Part shown: positions 1 to 7,074 of the stretch, piece after piece
Position numbering within the stretch: position 1 is the first letter of the stretch
Layout of the letters: each line of letters starts with the position of its first letter
NCBI GenBank assembly: GCA_900549845.1
Contig: URPT01000033.1
Span: 1-13,729, forward strand
DNA: 13,729 nucleotides
Direction: 5' to 3'
Source of the DNA: an uncultured Veillonella sp.
GTDB taxonomy: Bacteria > Bacillota > Negativicutes > Veillonellales > Veillonellaceae
Program-made: the position numbers and the translations under genes
Notes under the pieces: generated by a model
Seen by the model: only the letters and a program-made list of their open reading frames with translations
Told to the model about the DNA's origin: nothing
Database searches by the model: none

Positions 1-2
1 CA

Positions 3-2819
3 GATCTTGGTACCCGCTGTACTGTATTTATGAACTCCAACGTAAAACAGGCACAGAAAGAGGGCGCAACTGTTGCTGATATTTCCGCAGGTCTGGCTTA
101 CTCTGTTATTAAAAATGCCCTTTACAAGGTTCTTAAGGTAAAAGACCCTAAAGAATTGGGTGATCATATCGTTGTACAAGGTGGTACATTCTACAATGAA
201 TCCGTATTGCGTGCCTTCGAGAAATTGATGGGCGTAGAGGTGATTCGCCCTGATGTATCTGGCTTGATGGGTGCATACGGTATGGCTCTTCTTGCAGCGG
301 AAACGGCGGAAGAGTTACAAAAGGGTGAAAGTACATTGCTAGATAGTGAAGGCCTTAATTCTTTACAAGTATCTACGACAATGCGTAATTGCGGACTTTG
401 CTCCAATAACTGTATGCTTACTATCAATGCTTTCTCTGATGGTCGTACTTACGTAACGGGTAACCGTTGCGACCGTGGTGCGGGCGGTATTCAAGAGGAA
501 CGCAAAGCAGTTCCTAACTTAGTTGACGTTAAATTGCGTCGTTACTTCGACTATTATTTGAAGAAAAATATTCCAGAGTTCGAAGGTAAAATGCGCGTAG
601 GTATTCCTCGCGTCCTCAACATGTATGAGGATTTCCCATTCTGGTTTACATTCTTTAATACACTTGGCTATGAAGTAATTCTTTCCGATTACACTACAAA
701 GGAACAATACAACAAGGCTATTGATACGATTCCATCTGATACAGCTTGCTACCCAGCAAAAGCTGTTCATGGTCATATTCGTGACCTTGCGAATGCACAA
801 GTAGACTTTGTTTGGTACCCTTGTATTCAACATGGTCCTAAGGAATTTAGCCGCGACAACAACTACCATTGTCCAATGGTTATTTCCTATCCAGAACTTA
901 TCAAAAACAACATGCAGGAGGTTCTGGGGGATACTCCATTCCACGCACCATTCTTGCCATTAGCTGATAAGAAATCTCTTGTTCCTGCTCTTGTGAAAGC
1001 ATTGGACTTCTTGAATCTTAAGAAGAAAGATATTGCTAATGCCGTAGAAAAAGCTTGGGAAGAACAAGAAAATTGTAAAGCATCTTACCGTGAAACGACA
1101 AAGAAAACTGTATCTCGCCTCGTAGCAGAACAAATTCCTACCATCGTATTAGCTGGTCGTCCATACCATTTGGACTCCGGTATTAACCACGGTATCCCTG
1201 AGCTTATTACATCCCTTGGCATGGCTGTTCTTACGGAAGATGGCGTTGCGCCACTTGGTCATGAAATTAAGCATTTACGTGTTGTAGACCAATGGTCCTA
1301 CCATAGCCGTCTATATCGGGCTGCCGAATTCGTAAGTAGAACAGAAGGCTTCCAAATCGTTGAGCTCAATTCCTTCGGTTGCGGTCTAGACTCTATCGTA
1401 GCGGATCAAGTAAAAGATATACTTTCAGCAAACCACAAAATTCATACCTTACTCAAAATTGATGAAGGTACAAACCTTGGGGCTGTAACGATTCGTTTAC
1501 GTTCCTTGCAATCGGTAATGGAACGTAGCTTGCGTCGTCATCACAACCCAGAGGCACCAGAAGTAGTGGAAGAACAATTGCCAACCTACGATTATAATCG
1601 CGTGGTGTTCACAGAGGAAATGCGTAAGACCTATAAAATCTTGGTACCACAAATGTCACCATTGCATTTTAGTCTCTTAGATCCAGTCCTTAAAAATGAA
1701 GGCTATAACTTTGAAATGTTGCCCGCACCAACACGTGACGATATTGAAGTGGGCTTGAAATACATCAATAATGATGCATGTTACCCAGCGATTATCGTTG
1801 TAGGGCAGCTCATGTCTGCACTATTATCTGGTAAATACGATATCAACAAAACGGCTGTTATCATCTCTCAAACTGGTGGTGGTTGCCGTGCGACAAACTA
1901 TATTGGCTATTTGCGTAAAGCCTTAATCGACGCTGGTATGAAACAAGTGCCAATCCTATCTCTTAATGCAAGTGATATGGAACGTCAACCAGGCTTCAAA
2001 TTGACAAAAGGTTTCTTACATCGCATGATTCAAGCCGTTGTTTACGGTGATGCCCTCATGCAATGCGTATTGGCTACACGTCCATACGAAACTAACCCGG
2101 GCTCTACAGATGCATTATGTGATTACTGGATTAAAAAATTACGTGAAAATATTACATCTGCAAGCCTTCGTCAGTACAATAAGTACATCAAAGAAATTAT
2201 TCATGACTTTGATAACTTGCCGGTCAATAAAGATGTAAAAAAACCTCGCGTTGGCGTCGTAGGGGAAATTTACGTTAAATTCCACCCAAGCGCTAACAAC
2301 CATATCAATGAACTTATTGAAAAAGAAGGTGGCGAAGTCGTTACATCTGGTTTATTAGACTTCTTCTTGTACTGCGCAATGGACAGCACATATCGTGCTA
2401 AACACCTTGATGGTACATGGCTATCTGGCTTCTTCGGTACATTGGCTCGTGAAGCCCTTGAATTATACCGTTTGCCATATGCTAAAGCCGTAGCAGCGTC
2501 CAAACACTTCGACCCTCTACAACGTATGACCGAAGTAGCAAAAGAAGCAGCGCAATTCATCGGACTTGGTAACCAATGTGGTGAAGGCTGGTTCCTAACA
2601 GGCGATATGATTGACCTCATTGAAAAAGGGGCAAAACAAATCGTATGCTTGCAACCATTCGGCTGCTTACCAAACCACGTAACAGGTAAAGGCATGGTAA
2701 AAACACTATCCGCTGCCTACCCAGACGTGCGCATTGCTGCCATCGACTACGATCCAGGCTCCAGTGCAGTAAACCAAGCAAACCGCTTGAAACTACTACT
2801 ATCGACCATGTTTGAGTAA
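3..2819 (+). CDS. 2-hydroxyacyl-CoA dehydratase activase/dehydratase fusion protein, 5' end missing
   Basis: The frame is open to the left edge; the ATG at 30 lies inside a conserved run (GTRCTVFMNS) of the BadF/BcrA/HgdC-type ATPase domain, so it is not the start. Visible is the end of an ATPase domain (VVQGGTFYN at residues 48-56, counted from that ATG). A cysteine cluster follows (C121, C124, C128, C147), then a DUF2229-like region with C240 and C265, and a dehydratase-D-like part with NNDACYP (C584) and GGGC (C619). C850 and C879 lie near the C-terminus. Activases of this type use ATP to pass one electron to a [4Fe-4S] dehydratase that removes water from 2-hydroxyacyl-CoA. Such very large fusions are usually annotated only by domain; the substrate of this one is unknown. 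No signal peptide or membrane segment is seen, so it is probably cytoplasmic. The last ~40 codons contain a conserved IDYDPGSS run and end in a normal TAA. Confidence 0.85.
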   Translation, partial: DLGTRCTVFMNSNVKQAQKEGATVADISAGLAYSVIKNALYKVLKVKDPKELGDHIVVQGGTFYNESVLRAFEKLMGVEVIRPDVSGLMGAYGMALLAAETAEELQKGESTLLDSEGLNSLQVSTTMRNCGLCSNNCMLTINAFSDGRTYVTGNRCDRGAGGIQEERKAVPNLVDVKLRRYFDYYLKKNIPEFEGKMRVGIPRVLNMYEDFPFWFTFFNTLGYEVILSDYTTKEQYNKAIDTIPSDTACYPAKAVHGHIRDLANAQVDFVWYPCIQHGPKEFSRDNNYHCPMVISYPELIKNNMQEVLGDTPFHAPFLPLADKKSLVPALVKALDFLNLKKKDIANAVEKAWEEQENCKASYRETTKKTVSRLVAEQIPTIVLAGRPYHLDSGINHGIPELITSLGMAVLTEDGVAPLGHEIKHLRVVDQWSYHSRLYRAAEFVSRTEGFQIVELNSFGCGLDSIVADQVKDILSANHKIHTLLKIDEGTNLGAVTIRLRSLQSVMERSLRRHHNPEAPEVVEEQLPTYDYNRVVFTEEMRKTYKILVPQMSPLHFSLLDPVLKNEGYNFEMLPAPTRDDIEVGLKYINNDACYPAIIVVGQLMSALLSGKYDINKTAVIISQTGGGCRATNYIGYLRKALIDAGMKQVPILSLNASDMERQPGFKLTKGFLHRMIQAVVYGDALMQCVLATRPYETNPGSTDALCDYWIKKLRENITSASLRQYNKYIKEIIHDFDNLPVNKDVKKPRVGVVGEIYVKFHPSANNHINELIEKEGGEVVTSGLLDFFLYCAMDSTYRAKHLDGTWLSGFFGTLAREALELYRLPYAKAVAASKHFDPLQRMTEVAKEAAQFIGLGNQCGEGWFLTGDMIDLIEKGAKQIVCLQPFGCLPNHVTGKGMVKTLSAAYPDVRIAAIDYDPGSSAVNQANRLKLLLSTMFE

Positions 2820-2951
2820 GTAGTTAGTGTATTGCTAATTTTAGCTAAAATAATAGTTTTGTAACTCGATGGAGCTATTGTAAATAAGCGATAAGGTGCT
2901 TCCATTTTATAATGGGGCCCGGATACAATTGCATATTATTAGTATAGAAAA

Positions 2952-3026
2952 AATACAGCCCTCTCTTAGCTCAGGTACGTCACTACGTTCCGTAAAATCG
3001 TTGCAGAGAGGGCTGTATTCTTTTTT
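2952..3026 (+). terminator. Long-loop intrinsic terminator of the dehydratase-like gene
   Basis: A perfect 15-bp stem (2952-2966 with 3005-3019) encloses a 38-nt loop and is followed by a T run at 3021-3026. An A run on the left (2948-2953) means it could also act leftward. It lies 130 bp after the stop codon at 2819. The long loop is unusual for an intrinsic terminator and carries the module shared with the hairpin at 3151-3229. Confidence 0.8.
2969..3000 (+). repeat. Conserved terminator-loop module, copy 1
   Basis: This 32-nt loop segment matches the reverse complement of 3176-3206 at 30 positions, with one substitution and one single-base indel. The shared blocks are GCTCAG, TACGTCACT and CGTTCCGTAAAATCG. 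The stems around the two copies are unrelated, so the loop is the common element. Confidence 0.85.
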
Positions 3027-3150
3027 CTACAATCAGTTGGATAGTAGCTTTCTTTTATTGTGCTTATGGTGTTTGTAGGGAATAAGAAGTAATCTATTTT
3101 GATATAGTTTTAAAGCCTTACAATGGGACATCTTCATAGCAAAAGTTAAT

Positions 3151-3229
3151 AAAAATAGCGTTACCTTTTTCGAAGCGATTTTACGGAACGAAGTGACGTA
3201 CTGAGCAAGAAGAAGGTAACGCTGTTTTT
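3151..3229 (-). terminator. Long-loop intrinsic terminator of the MFS gene
   Basis: A 21-bp stem pairs 3151-3171 with 3209-3229; all pairs are canonical except two that are wobble pairs in one strand. It encloses a 37-nt loop. Read leftward, the stem is followed by a U-rich tract (complement of 3150-3155), which fits termination of the efflux gene ending at 3295. The opposite side also has a T run (3225-3229), so it may be bidirectional. Confidence 0.8.
3176..3206 (-). repeat. Conserved terminator-loop module, copy 2
   Basis: On the minus strand this segment reads almost identically to 2969-3000. It sits in the loop of the efflux gene's own terminator. Both copies therefore have the same sense with respect to the transcript that ends there, although the genes face each other. 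Confidence 0.85.
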
Positions 3230-3294
3230 ATACTTAAATTTATTCTATTGTAGCGGGGCCCCATTGTAAGGCTCACACAAATGCTTAAAAGAGA

Positions 3295-4482
3295 TTACTC
3301 TTTCTCAACTAAACCATATAGGCACAATAAGGAAAGCACTGCACATACTAGCATTGTAATCCCCATGGGTATCCCCGTATGATCCCCACCAATACCAACG
3401 AGTGGAGATACAATACCTGCCGCAAACATGCTGGCAAAGCCGAGTATGGCAGAGGCACTGCCGGCCATTTTCCCGTAGTTAGTCATCGCCATTGAGAAGG
3501 AGGCGGAGCCGAATAGGGATACGGTACATACGGTAAAGAATAGGATGGTTGTTACCGGAATGAGGGACCATTCGAAAATCATAGCAATTAAGAATAGTAA
3601 GGAACCAATTGTAAGTTGCCATAGGCTGAATGTTAGTAATTGTTTAGCTGTTATAACATTACTAACACGACTACTAATGGCACTAGCTAAGACAATACCA
3701 CAGCTGTTAATACCGAAAAGATAGCTAAATTCTTGAGCGGAAAGATTAAAAATATTTTGGTATACAAAGGATGAACCTGATATATAAGCAAAAAATCCGC
3801 CAAAGGCAAATAATTGTATTAATGTTTGACCTAAGAATGGCTTATCTTTGATGAGGGTAATATAATTTTTAACTGCTACACCTACACCGCCTGTAATACG
3901 TTTTTCTTTTGGTAAGCTTTCACGGAATAGAAGTGAGCCTACTAATAGAATAGCAGAGAATACTGCTAGAATTACAAAGATTACACGCCATGTAGTGAAT
4001 AAGAGCAATTGGCCACCTATGAGAGGGGCAAGTACTGGAGCTAAGCCGTTAACCATCATAAGTAAGGCGAAGAGTTTCGTCAATTCTTGACCAGAAGCAA
4101 AGTCTCGAGCGATAGCCTTGGCAATTACAACACCTACAGATCCAGTTAAACCTTGTAGGAATCTACCTAGTAAAAGTATTTCGATGTTAGGTGCAAAGGC
4201 ACAAATGATGCTAGAGATGACACATAGTAAATTGCCTACGATGAGTGGTAATTTACGACCCATTGTATCGCTAATAGGGCCACCAAATAATTGGCCTAAT
4301 GCAACACCAAAGGTCATAACACCAATGGTCATTTGAATATTAGATGCGGTTGTATTTAATTCGCCAGGCATAATCGGCAATGCTGGTAAATAAAGATCTG
4401 TTGCGAGCGGTGTTATGGCTGTTAACATGCCAAGGAATACTACCAAGATAAAGGAAACCTTAGCAGAATTTTCTTGATTCAT
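3295..4482 (-). CDS. Bcr/CflA family multidrug efflux MFS transporter
   Basis: This 395-residue protein is a typical 12-helix major facilitator of the drug:H+ antiporter-1 group. It has the first-helix motif PLATDLYLPALP with an embedded Asp (D29), motif A between helices 2 and 3 (GPISDTMGRK, 68-77) and RFLQG at 107-111 leading into the helix-4 motif. These fit Bcr/CflA exporters, which in other bacteria move bicyclomycin, chloramphenicol or sulfonamides; the substrate here cannot be read from sequence. The ATG has a strong AGGAGGA site at 4488-4494. The gene stands alone: the gene before it is divergent and the one after is convergent. Its 5' leader holds a terminator-like hairpin, suggesting expression may be conditional. 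Length and both ends look intact. Confidence 0.93.
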   Translation of the reverse strand: MNQENSAKVSFILVVFLGMLTAITPLATDLYLPALPIMPGELNTTASNIQMTIGVMTFGVALGQLFGGPISDTMGRKLPLIVGNLLCVISSIICAFAPNIEILLLGRFLQGLTGSVGVVIAKAIARDFASGQELTKLFALLMMVNGLAPVLAPLIGGQLLLFTTWRVIFVILAVFSAILLVGSLLFRESLPKEKRITGGVGVAVKNYITLIKDKPFLGQTLIQLFAFGGFFAYISGSSFVYQNIFNLSAQEFSYLFGINSCGIVLASAISSRVSNVITAKQLLTFSLWQLTIGSLLFLIAMIFEWSLIPVTTILFFTVCTVSLFGSASFSMAMTNYGKMAGSASAILGFASMFAAGIVSPLVGIGGDHTGIPMGITMLVCAVLSLLCLYGLVEKE

Positions 4483-4491
4483 ATAATCCTC

Positions 4492-4545
4492 CTATCTTAA
4501 AATGGGAAAAATAAAAGCCTGCGAATCGCACTTCGCAGACTGCAT
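4492..4545 (-). CDS. Possible 17-residue leader peptide upstream of the efflux gene
   Basis: On the minus strand an ATG at 4545 opens the short frame MQSAKCDSQAFIFPILR. Its TAG stop (4494-4492) overlaps the AGGAGG ribosome site of the efflux gene. The reading frame runs through the leader hairpin. It has no clear ribosome site of its own (the preceding bases are A-rich), so translation is uncertain. If translated, ribosome movement could control the hairpin and couple to the downstream start. Confidence 0.25.
   Translation of the reverse strand: MQSAKCDSQAFIFPILR
4507..4540 (-). promoter_or_regulatory. Terminator-like hairpin (candidate attenuator) in the efflux gene leader
   Basis: Read leftward, 4540-4532 pairs with 4525-4517 in a 9-bp stem with a 6-nt loop. 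The pair 4539/4518 is a G-U wobble in the minus-strand RNA but an A-C mismatch in plus-strand RNA, so the fold favours the minus transcript. A U-rich tract follows at 4516-4507. It lies only ~25 nt before the efflux start codon, so it would have to be read through for expression. Confidence 0.5.
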
Positions 4546-4571
4546 TTAATTTTTTCTATTTGATACGATGT

Positions 4572-4580
4572 ATTGTAACA
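4572..4580 (-). promoter_or_regulatory. Putative extended -10 promoter of the efflux gene
   Basis: On the minus strand the bases read TGTTACAAT, an extended -10 (TGn plus TACAAT). No good -35 hexamer is seen at normal spacing. Transcription would begin near 4565, placing the candidate leader hairpin and leader ORF inside the transcript. Confidence 0.4.
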
Positions 4581-4649
4581 TGATTAGTAGATAATTTCTA
4601 TAGATTTTTCTTAATAAGAATTATGATTTGCTATCTTTTCTCTCATCGA

Positions 4650-4677
4650 TTACAATAAGTTATATTATTTATATCTA
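4650..4677 (+). promoter_or_regulatory. Putative promoter of the PepSY gene
   Basis: TTACAA at 4650-4655 and TATCTA at 4672-4677 are 16 bp apart, 40 bp before the chosen start codon. The surroundings are very AT-rich, so the exact -10 is uncertain. Confidence 0.35.
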
Positions 4678-4716
4678 AAAGTATCAATTTGGTTTATGTG
4701 TGTAGGAGAGAATTAT

Positions 4717-5001
4717 ATGAAAAAAATGGTAAAATCCTTGATTTTGACTGTAGTAGCTGTCCTGAGTACTACGGTAGTGTCCTCAGTGGAAGCTATTAGT
4801 TCTGATGAGGCCGTGCAAAGTGCATTGGCACGTGTACCGGGTGCAACGGTTACTAATATAACTGAGTTCAATCGCGATTATGATCATGGTCGTTTAGAGT
4901 ATGAAGGTGAAATTCATTACAATGGTTATGAATACGACTTTGAAATTGATGCAGATACTGGCACATTTACAAAATGGGAAGTGGAGCAAGAGGTCTACTA
5001 A
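4717..5001 (+). CDS. Small secreted PepSY-domain protein
   Basis: The start chosen is the ATG at 4717, which has AGGAGAG at 4704-4710 six bases upstream; an in-frame ATG at 4696 lies before that site and is less likely. The 94-residue product has a classic signal peptide: MKKMVK, a hydrophobic core, and a probable cut after VEA at residue 26. The mature ~68 residues form one PepSY-like unit (alpha segment near SSDEAVQSAL, then beta strands with YEGEIHYNGYEYDFEIDADTG). PepSY domains are found in protease propeptides and in many small exported proteins, where they are thought to bind or inhibit partners. The role here is unknown. It is a single-gene unit, divergent from the efflux gene and convergent with the lactate permease. 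Confidence 0.85.
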   Translation: MKKMVKSLILTVVAVLSTTVVSSVEAISSDEAVQSALARVPGATVTNITEFNRDYDHGRLEYEGEIHYNGYEYDFEIDADTGTFTKWEVEQEVY

Positions 5002-5084
5002 TAGACTGAGAGCTTATAATGTGTAACAATGTGGATTAACTCCTTAAGGTTGTATTACTTGGAATATCCTAATATATAACAATA

Positions 5085-5117
5085 AAAAAGAACAGCTCAT
5101 TAAGAGCTGTTCTTTTT
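5085..5117. terminator. Bidirectional terminator between PepSY and lactate permease genes
   Basis: A perfect 14-bp stem (5085-5098 with 5104-5117) with a 5-nt loop has an A run on one side and a T run on the other. It lies between two convergent stop codons and should end both transcripts. Confidence 0.9.
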
Positions 5118-5130
5118 ATGTTACCAAATC

Positions 5131-6768
5131 TTAGAAGAAGAAGTGGTGAATTTCATGGATGAAATGTTGACCGAAGAAGGAGATACAACCATGCATAATG
5201 ATGAAGATCAAGAAGTATTTGAATGCGCTGTTCATGATAACGCTTGCTTCGATTTCATGTTCTAAGTTGTGAGCTTCTTCAGAACCAATTTCTTTGTGGT
5301 TTTCTAGGTATGCTTTCAAAGCAGGACCTACGGCACCAATAGAAATCGCGATGGATTGAGGGGACAACATTTTGCCGATACCAGCTGCACCGGAGTTAAC
5401 TGCTGCCAACCAGAAGCCAAGGTCTTCGAAGTTTGTAGGATCTAAACCTTGAGCTGCAGCGATTTGAAGTGGGCCAAACAATACGTTGGAGTTTGTACCG
5501 GAACCAGTTAAGAAGGCACCCAACGCACCTACGATAGGAGCGAATAGAGGATACAAGGAACCTGTACCAGCAACCATTGCTTTCGCAATATCTGCAGTCA
5601 TACCAGAGTAAGTCATCAATTTAGCTGTCATAACAACTGTGATGATTGTAAGGTATGTGAATTTCAAGTTTTTAACTGTGGAACCCAATGTACCGAAGAT
5701 TTCGCCAGCTTTTGCTTTTTGGATGAAACCACCAACAATACCAGCGATGAAGATCATGATACCAGGAGTTGCAATCCATACGAATGTGTAAGGTTTTGCA
5801 CCAGGACCTTGGTAAATAGGTACAGATGTTTTAATGGACGCAAGAGGACCGTTAATTGCAGGGAACAATTTGGAAGTTAATAACAATAATACGAAGATCA
5901 AGATGAATGGCATTGCAGCTACAAGGCCTTCGCCACCGGAAACTTTAGGAACTTCGCCAGTTTGTTTAACTGCGTATTCAGGATCATTAGGAGGCATAAT
6001 TTTTGCACAGATAATGATAACTGCCATGATAACGATGGATGCAGAGATTACGGATAATTCTGGACCCATTACAGCGTTGATTACAGTTTCAGGAACAGCT
6101 AATGCTAAACCGGAAAGTAATGTAACAAGGAATACGCCTTTTAACGCTTTAACACCGCCACCAATAATCATAACAACGAAGAATGGTGCGATAAGGTTAA
6201 GTAAGAATAATTGTACGGAAATGAATGTACCTAAATGGCTTGGATCAAGGCTTGTTAAGGATGCCAATGTAGTTGTTGGAATACCGATGGAGCCGAATGT
6301 TGTAGGTACGGAGTTAGCAACGAGACATGCGATGATAGATTTTAGTGGGTCAAAACCTACTGCAACCATCATAGCAGCTGGAATTGCAACGGCAGTACCA
6401 AAGCCAGCCATACCTTCCATGAAGGCACCAAAGCCCCATGCAAGTAACAATGCAAGTACACGAGTATCAGATGTTACAGAGGAAAGCATTGTTTTAATAG
6501 TTTCCATTGCTTTCGTATGTACTACCAAGTTATAAACGAAGATAGCAGCTGTAATAACTAATAGGATTGGCCAGATTGCCAAAGCGGCACCTTCAAGGGC
6601 ACCAGTGACCATAATGAATGGGTCAGATTGGAATGCTGTAATAGCGATGATGAAAGAACCGATTGCAGCAACACTTGTTGCTTGCCATGCAGGTAATTTC
6701 AAGATGGATAACGCTACGATCAACCAAATGATTGGAGATAGCGCTAATAGAACGGTGATAGCACTCAT
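5131..6768 (-). CDS. lctP: L-lactate permease (LctP/LldP family)
   Basis: The 545-residue product is a polytopic membrane protein of the LctP family, close to the usual ~550 residues, which takes up L-lactate (often also D-lactate or glycolate) with protons. Family signatures visible are WGFGAFMEGMAGFGTAVAIP (about 111-130), NSVPTTFGSIGIPTT, and GSGTNSNVLFGPLQ in the C-terminal half. The start taken is the Met at 6768; the upstream in-frame ATG at 6780 directly abuts the GAAAGG sequence and leaves no spacing, whereas 6768 puts AAGGA 11 bases away. It follows the lactate/malate dehydrogenase on the same strand, which supports lactate as substrate. A terminator and a separate promoter lie between them, so the two can be expressed independently. 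The end is histidine- and phenylalanine-rich (FIHEIHHFFF). Confidence 0.93.
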   Translation of the reverse strand: MSAITVLLALSPIIWLIVALSILKLPAWQATSVAAIGSFIIAITAFQSDPFIMVTGALEGAALAIWPILLVITAAIFVYNLVVHTKAMETIKTMLSSVTSDTRVLALLLAWGFGAFMEGMAGFGTAVAIPAAMMVAVGFDPLKSIIACLVANSVPTTFGSIGIPTTTLASLTSLDPSHLGTFISVQLFLLNLIAPFFVVMIIGGGVKALKGVFLVTLLSGLALAVPETVINAVMGPELSVISASIVIMAVIIICAKIMPPNDPEYAVKQTGEVPKVSGGEGLVAAMPFILIFVLLLLTSKLFPAINGPLASIKTSVPIYQGPGAKPYTFVWIATPGIMIFIAGIVGGFIQKAKAGEIFGTLGSTVKNLKFTYLTIITVVMTAKLMTYSGMTADIAKAMVAGTGSLYPLFAPIVGALGAFLTGSGTNSNVLFGPLQIAAAQGLDPTNFEDLGFWLAAVNSGAAGIGKMLSPQSIAISIGAVGPALKAYLENHKEIGSEEAHNLEHEIEASVIMNSAFKYFLIFIIMHGCISFFGQHFIHEIHHFFF

Positions 6769-6828
6769 TTCTAAAATCATCCTTTCAAGAAAAATAAAAA
6801 TATATGCTTAACAGGACGATGTAGCTTA

Positions 6829-6843
6829 ATCAATTTAATTGAT
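6829..6843. promoter_or_regulatory. Small inverted repeat just downstream of the lactate permease promoter
   Basis: ATCAAT-TTA-ATTGAT is a 6-bp perfect inverted repeat with a 3-bp centre. It would lie about 5-20 bases into the leader if the promoter at 6856-6884 is right, a typical repressor position. In such AT-rich DNA it could be chance. Confidence 0.25.
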
Positions 6844-6855
6844 GAGTAAATCGCT

Positions 6856-6884
6856 ATTGTATTAAGTTGTAAAAGTTCAGTTAA
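6856..6884 (-). promoter_or_regulatory. Putative promoter of the lactate permease gene
   Basis: On the minus strand TTAACT (6884-6879) and TACAAT (6861-6856) are 17 bp apart. The start codon is ~80-90 bp downstream. It sits after the dehydrogenase terminator, consistent with separate transcription of the permease. Confidence 0.45.
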
Positions 6885-6950
6885 AATAAAAGCTTACAAT
6901 AAAATAACAGATAAACTTATCATAAAAATTAATATATCTCTTAAAATTTT

Positions 6951-6974
6951 TTAACCTCATGGTTTTGAGGTTAA
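6951..6974. promoter_or_regulatory. Candidate operator: 9-bp inverted repeat upstream of the permease
   Basis: TTAACCTCA (6951-6959) and TGAGGTTAA (6966-6974) form a perfect 9-bp inverted repeat with a 6-bp centre. It is not followed by a T run on either strand, so it is not a terminator. It lies between the dehydrogenase terminator and the permease promoter. The regulator cannot be named from this alone. Confidence 0.45.
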
Positions 6975-6981
6975 TGAGATT

Positions 6982-7024
6982 AAAAAAATATAAGAGAGGG
7001 GACATAAACAGTGTTTATGTCCCC
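6982..7024 (-). terminator. Terminator of the lactate/malate dehydrogenase gene
   Basis: An 11- to 12-bp GC-capped stem (6998-7009 with 7013-7024) has a 3- to 5-nt loop. Read leftward it is followed by a U-rich tract (complement of 6990-6982). It is ~50 bp after the dehydrogenase stop and should limit readthrough into the permease. Confidence 0.75.
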
Positions 7025-7074
7025 TTCTTTACTGACTACATGTCCACGTTAGGGCCTTTGTAAGGTCTTAGGTA

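Larger units (their letters stand above)
3115..3272. repeat. 13-bp inverted repeat bracketing the second terminator
   Basis: GCCTTACAATGGG at 3115-3127 is the exact reverse complement of 3260-3272. The pair encloses the hairpin at 3151-3229. A related stretch, AATGGGGCCC, occurs at 2911-2920 and inverted at 3256-3265, so similar ends flank both hairpins. This could be the ends of a small mobile cassette or an extended RNA stem; no transposase or target duplication is visible. Confidence 0.6.
2820..3294. other. Convergent intergenic spacer with two long hairpins
   Basis: This 475-bp gap separates two genes that converge. It contains a perfect 14-bp palindrome (2838-2851, ATTTTAGCTAAAAT) and two long terminator hairpins that share a loop sequence. 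It also has a 13-bp inverted repeat around the second hairpin, and GC-rich GGGGCCC patches at 2914-2920 and 3255-3262 that stand out in AT-rich DNA. I see no convincing gene in it. Confidence 0.8.

Noticed and set aside
30..32. ATG as start of the first gene
   Set aside because: It falls within a conserved family motif and the frame is open to the window edge, so the gene begins further left.
519..944. 141-codon minus frame in the first gene
   Set aside because: Antisense shadow of conserved coding sequence, no start signals.
2896..3078. 60-codon plus-strand frame across the first long-loop hairpin
   Set aside because: It spans a terminator stem and T run, has no ribosome site, and its composition is explained by the repeat.
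4696..4716. Upstream ATG of the PepSY gene
   Set aside because: The ribosome site AGGAGAG lies after this ATG and fits the ATG at 4717, which also begins a standard signal peptide.
5834..6535. 233-codon frame opposite the lactate permease
   Set aside because: It is antisense to a well-conserved membrane protein, rich in Thr/Ile/Pro as expected for a shadow, and has no promoter or ribosome site.
6951..6974. Reading the 9-bp inverted repeat as a terminator
   Set aside because: Neither strand has a T run after the stem; an operator fits better.
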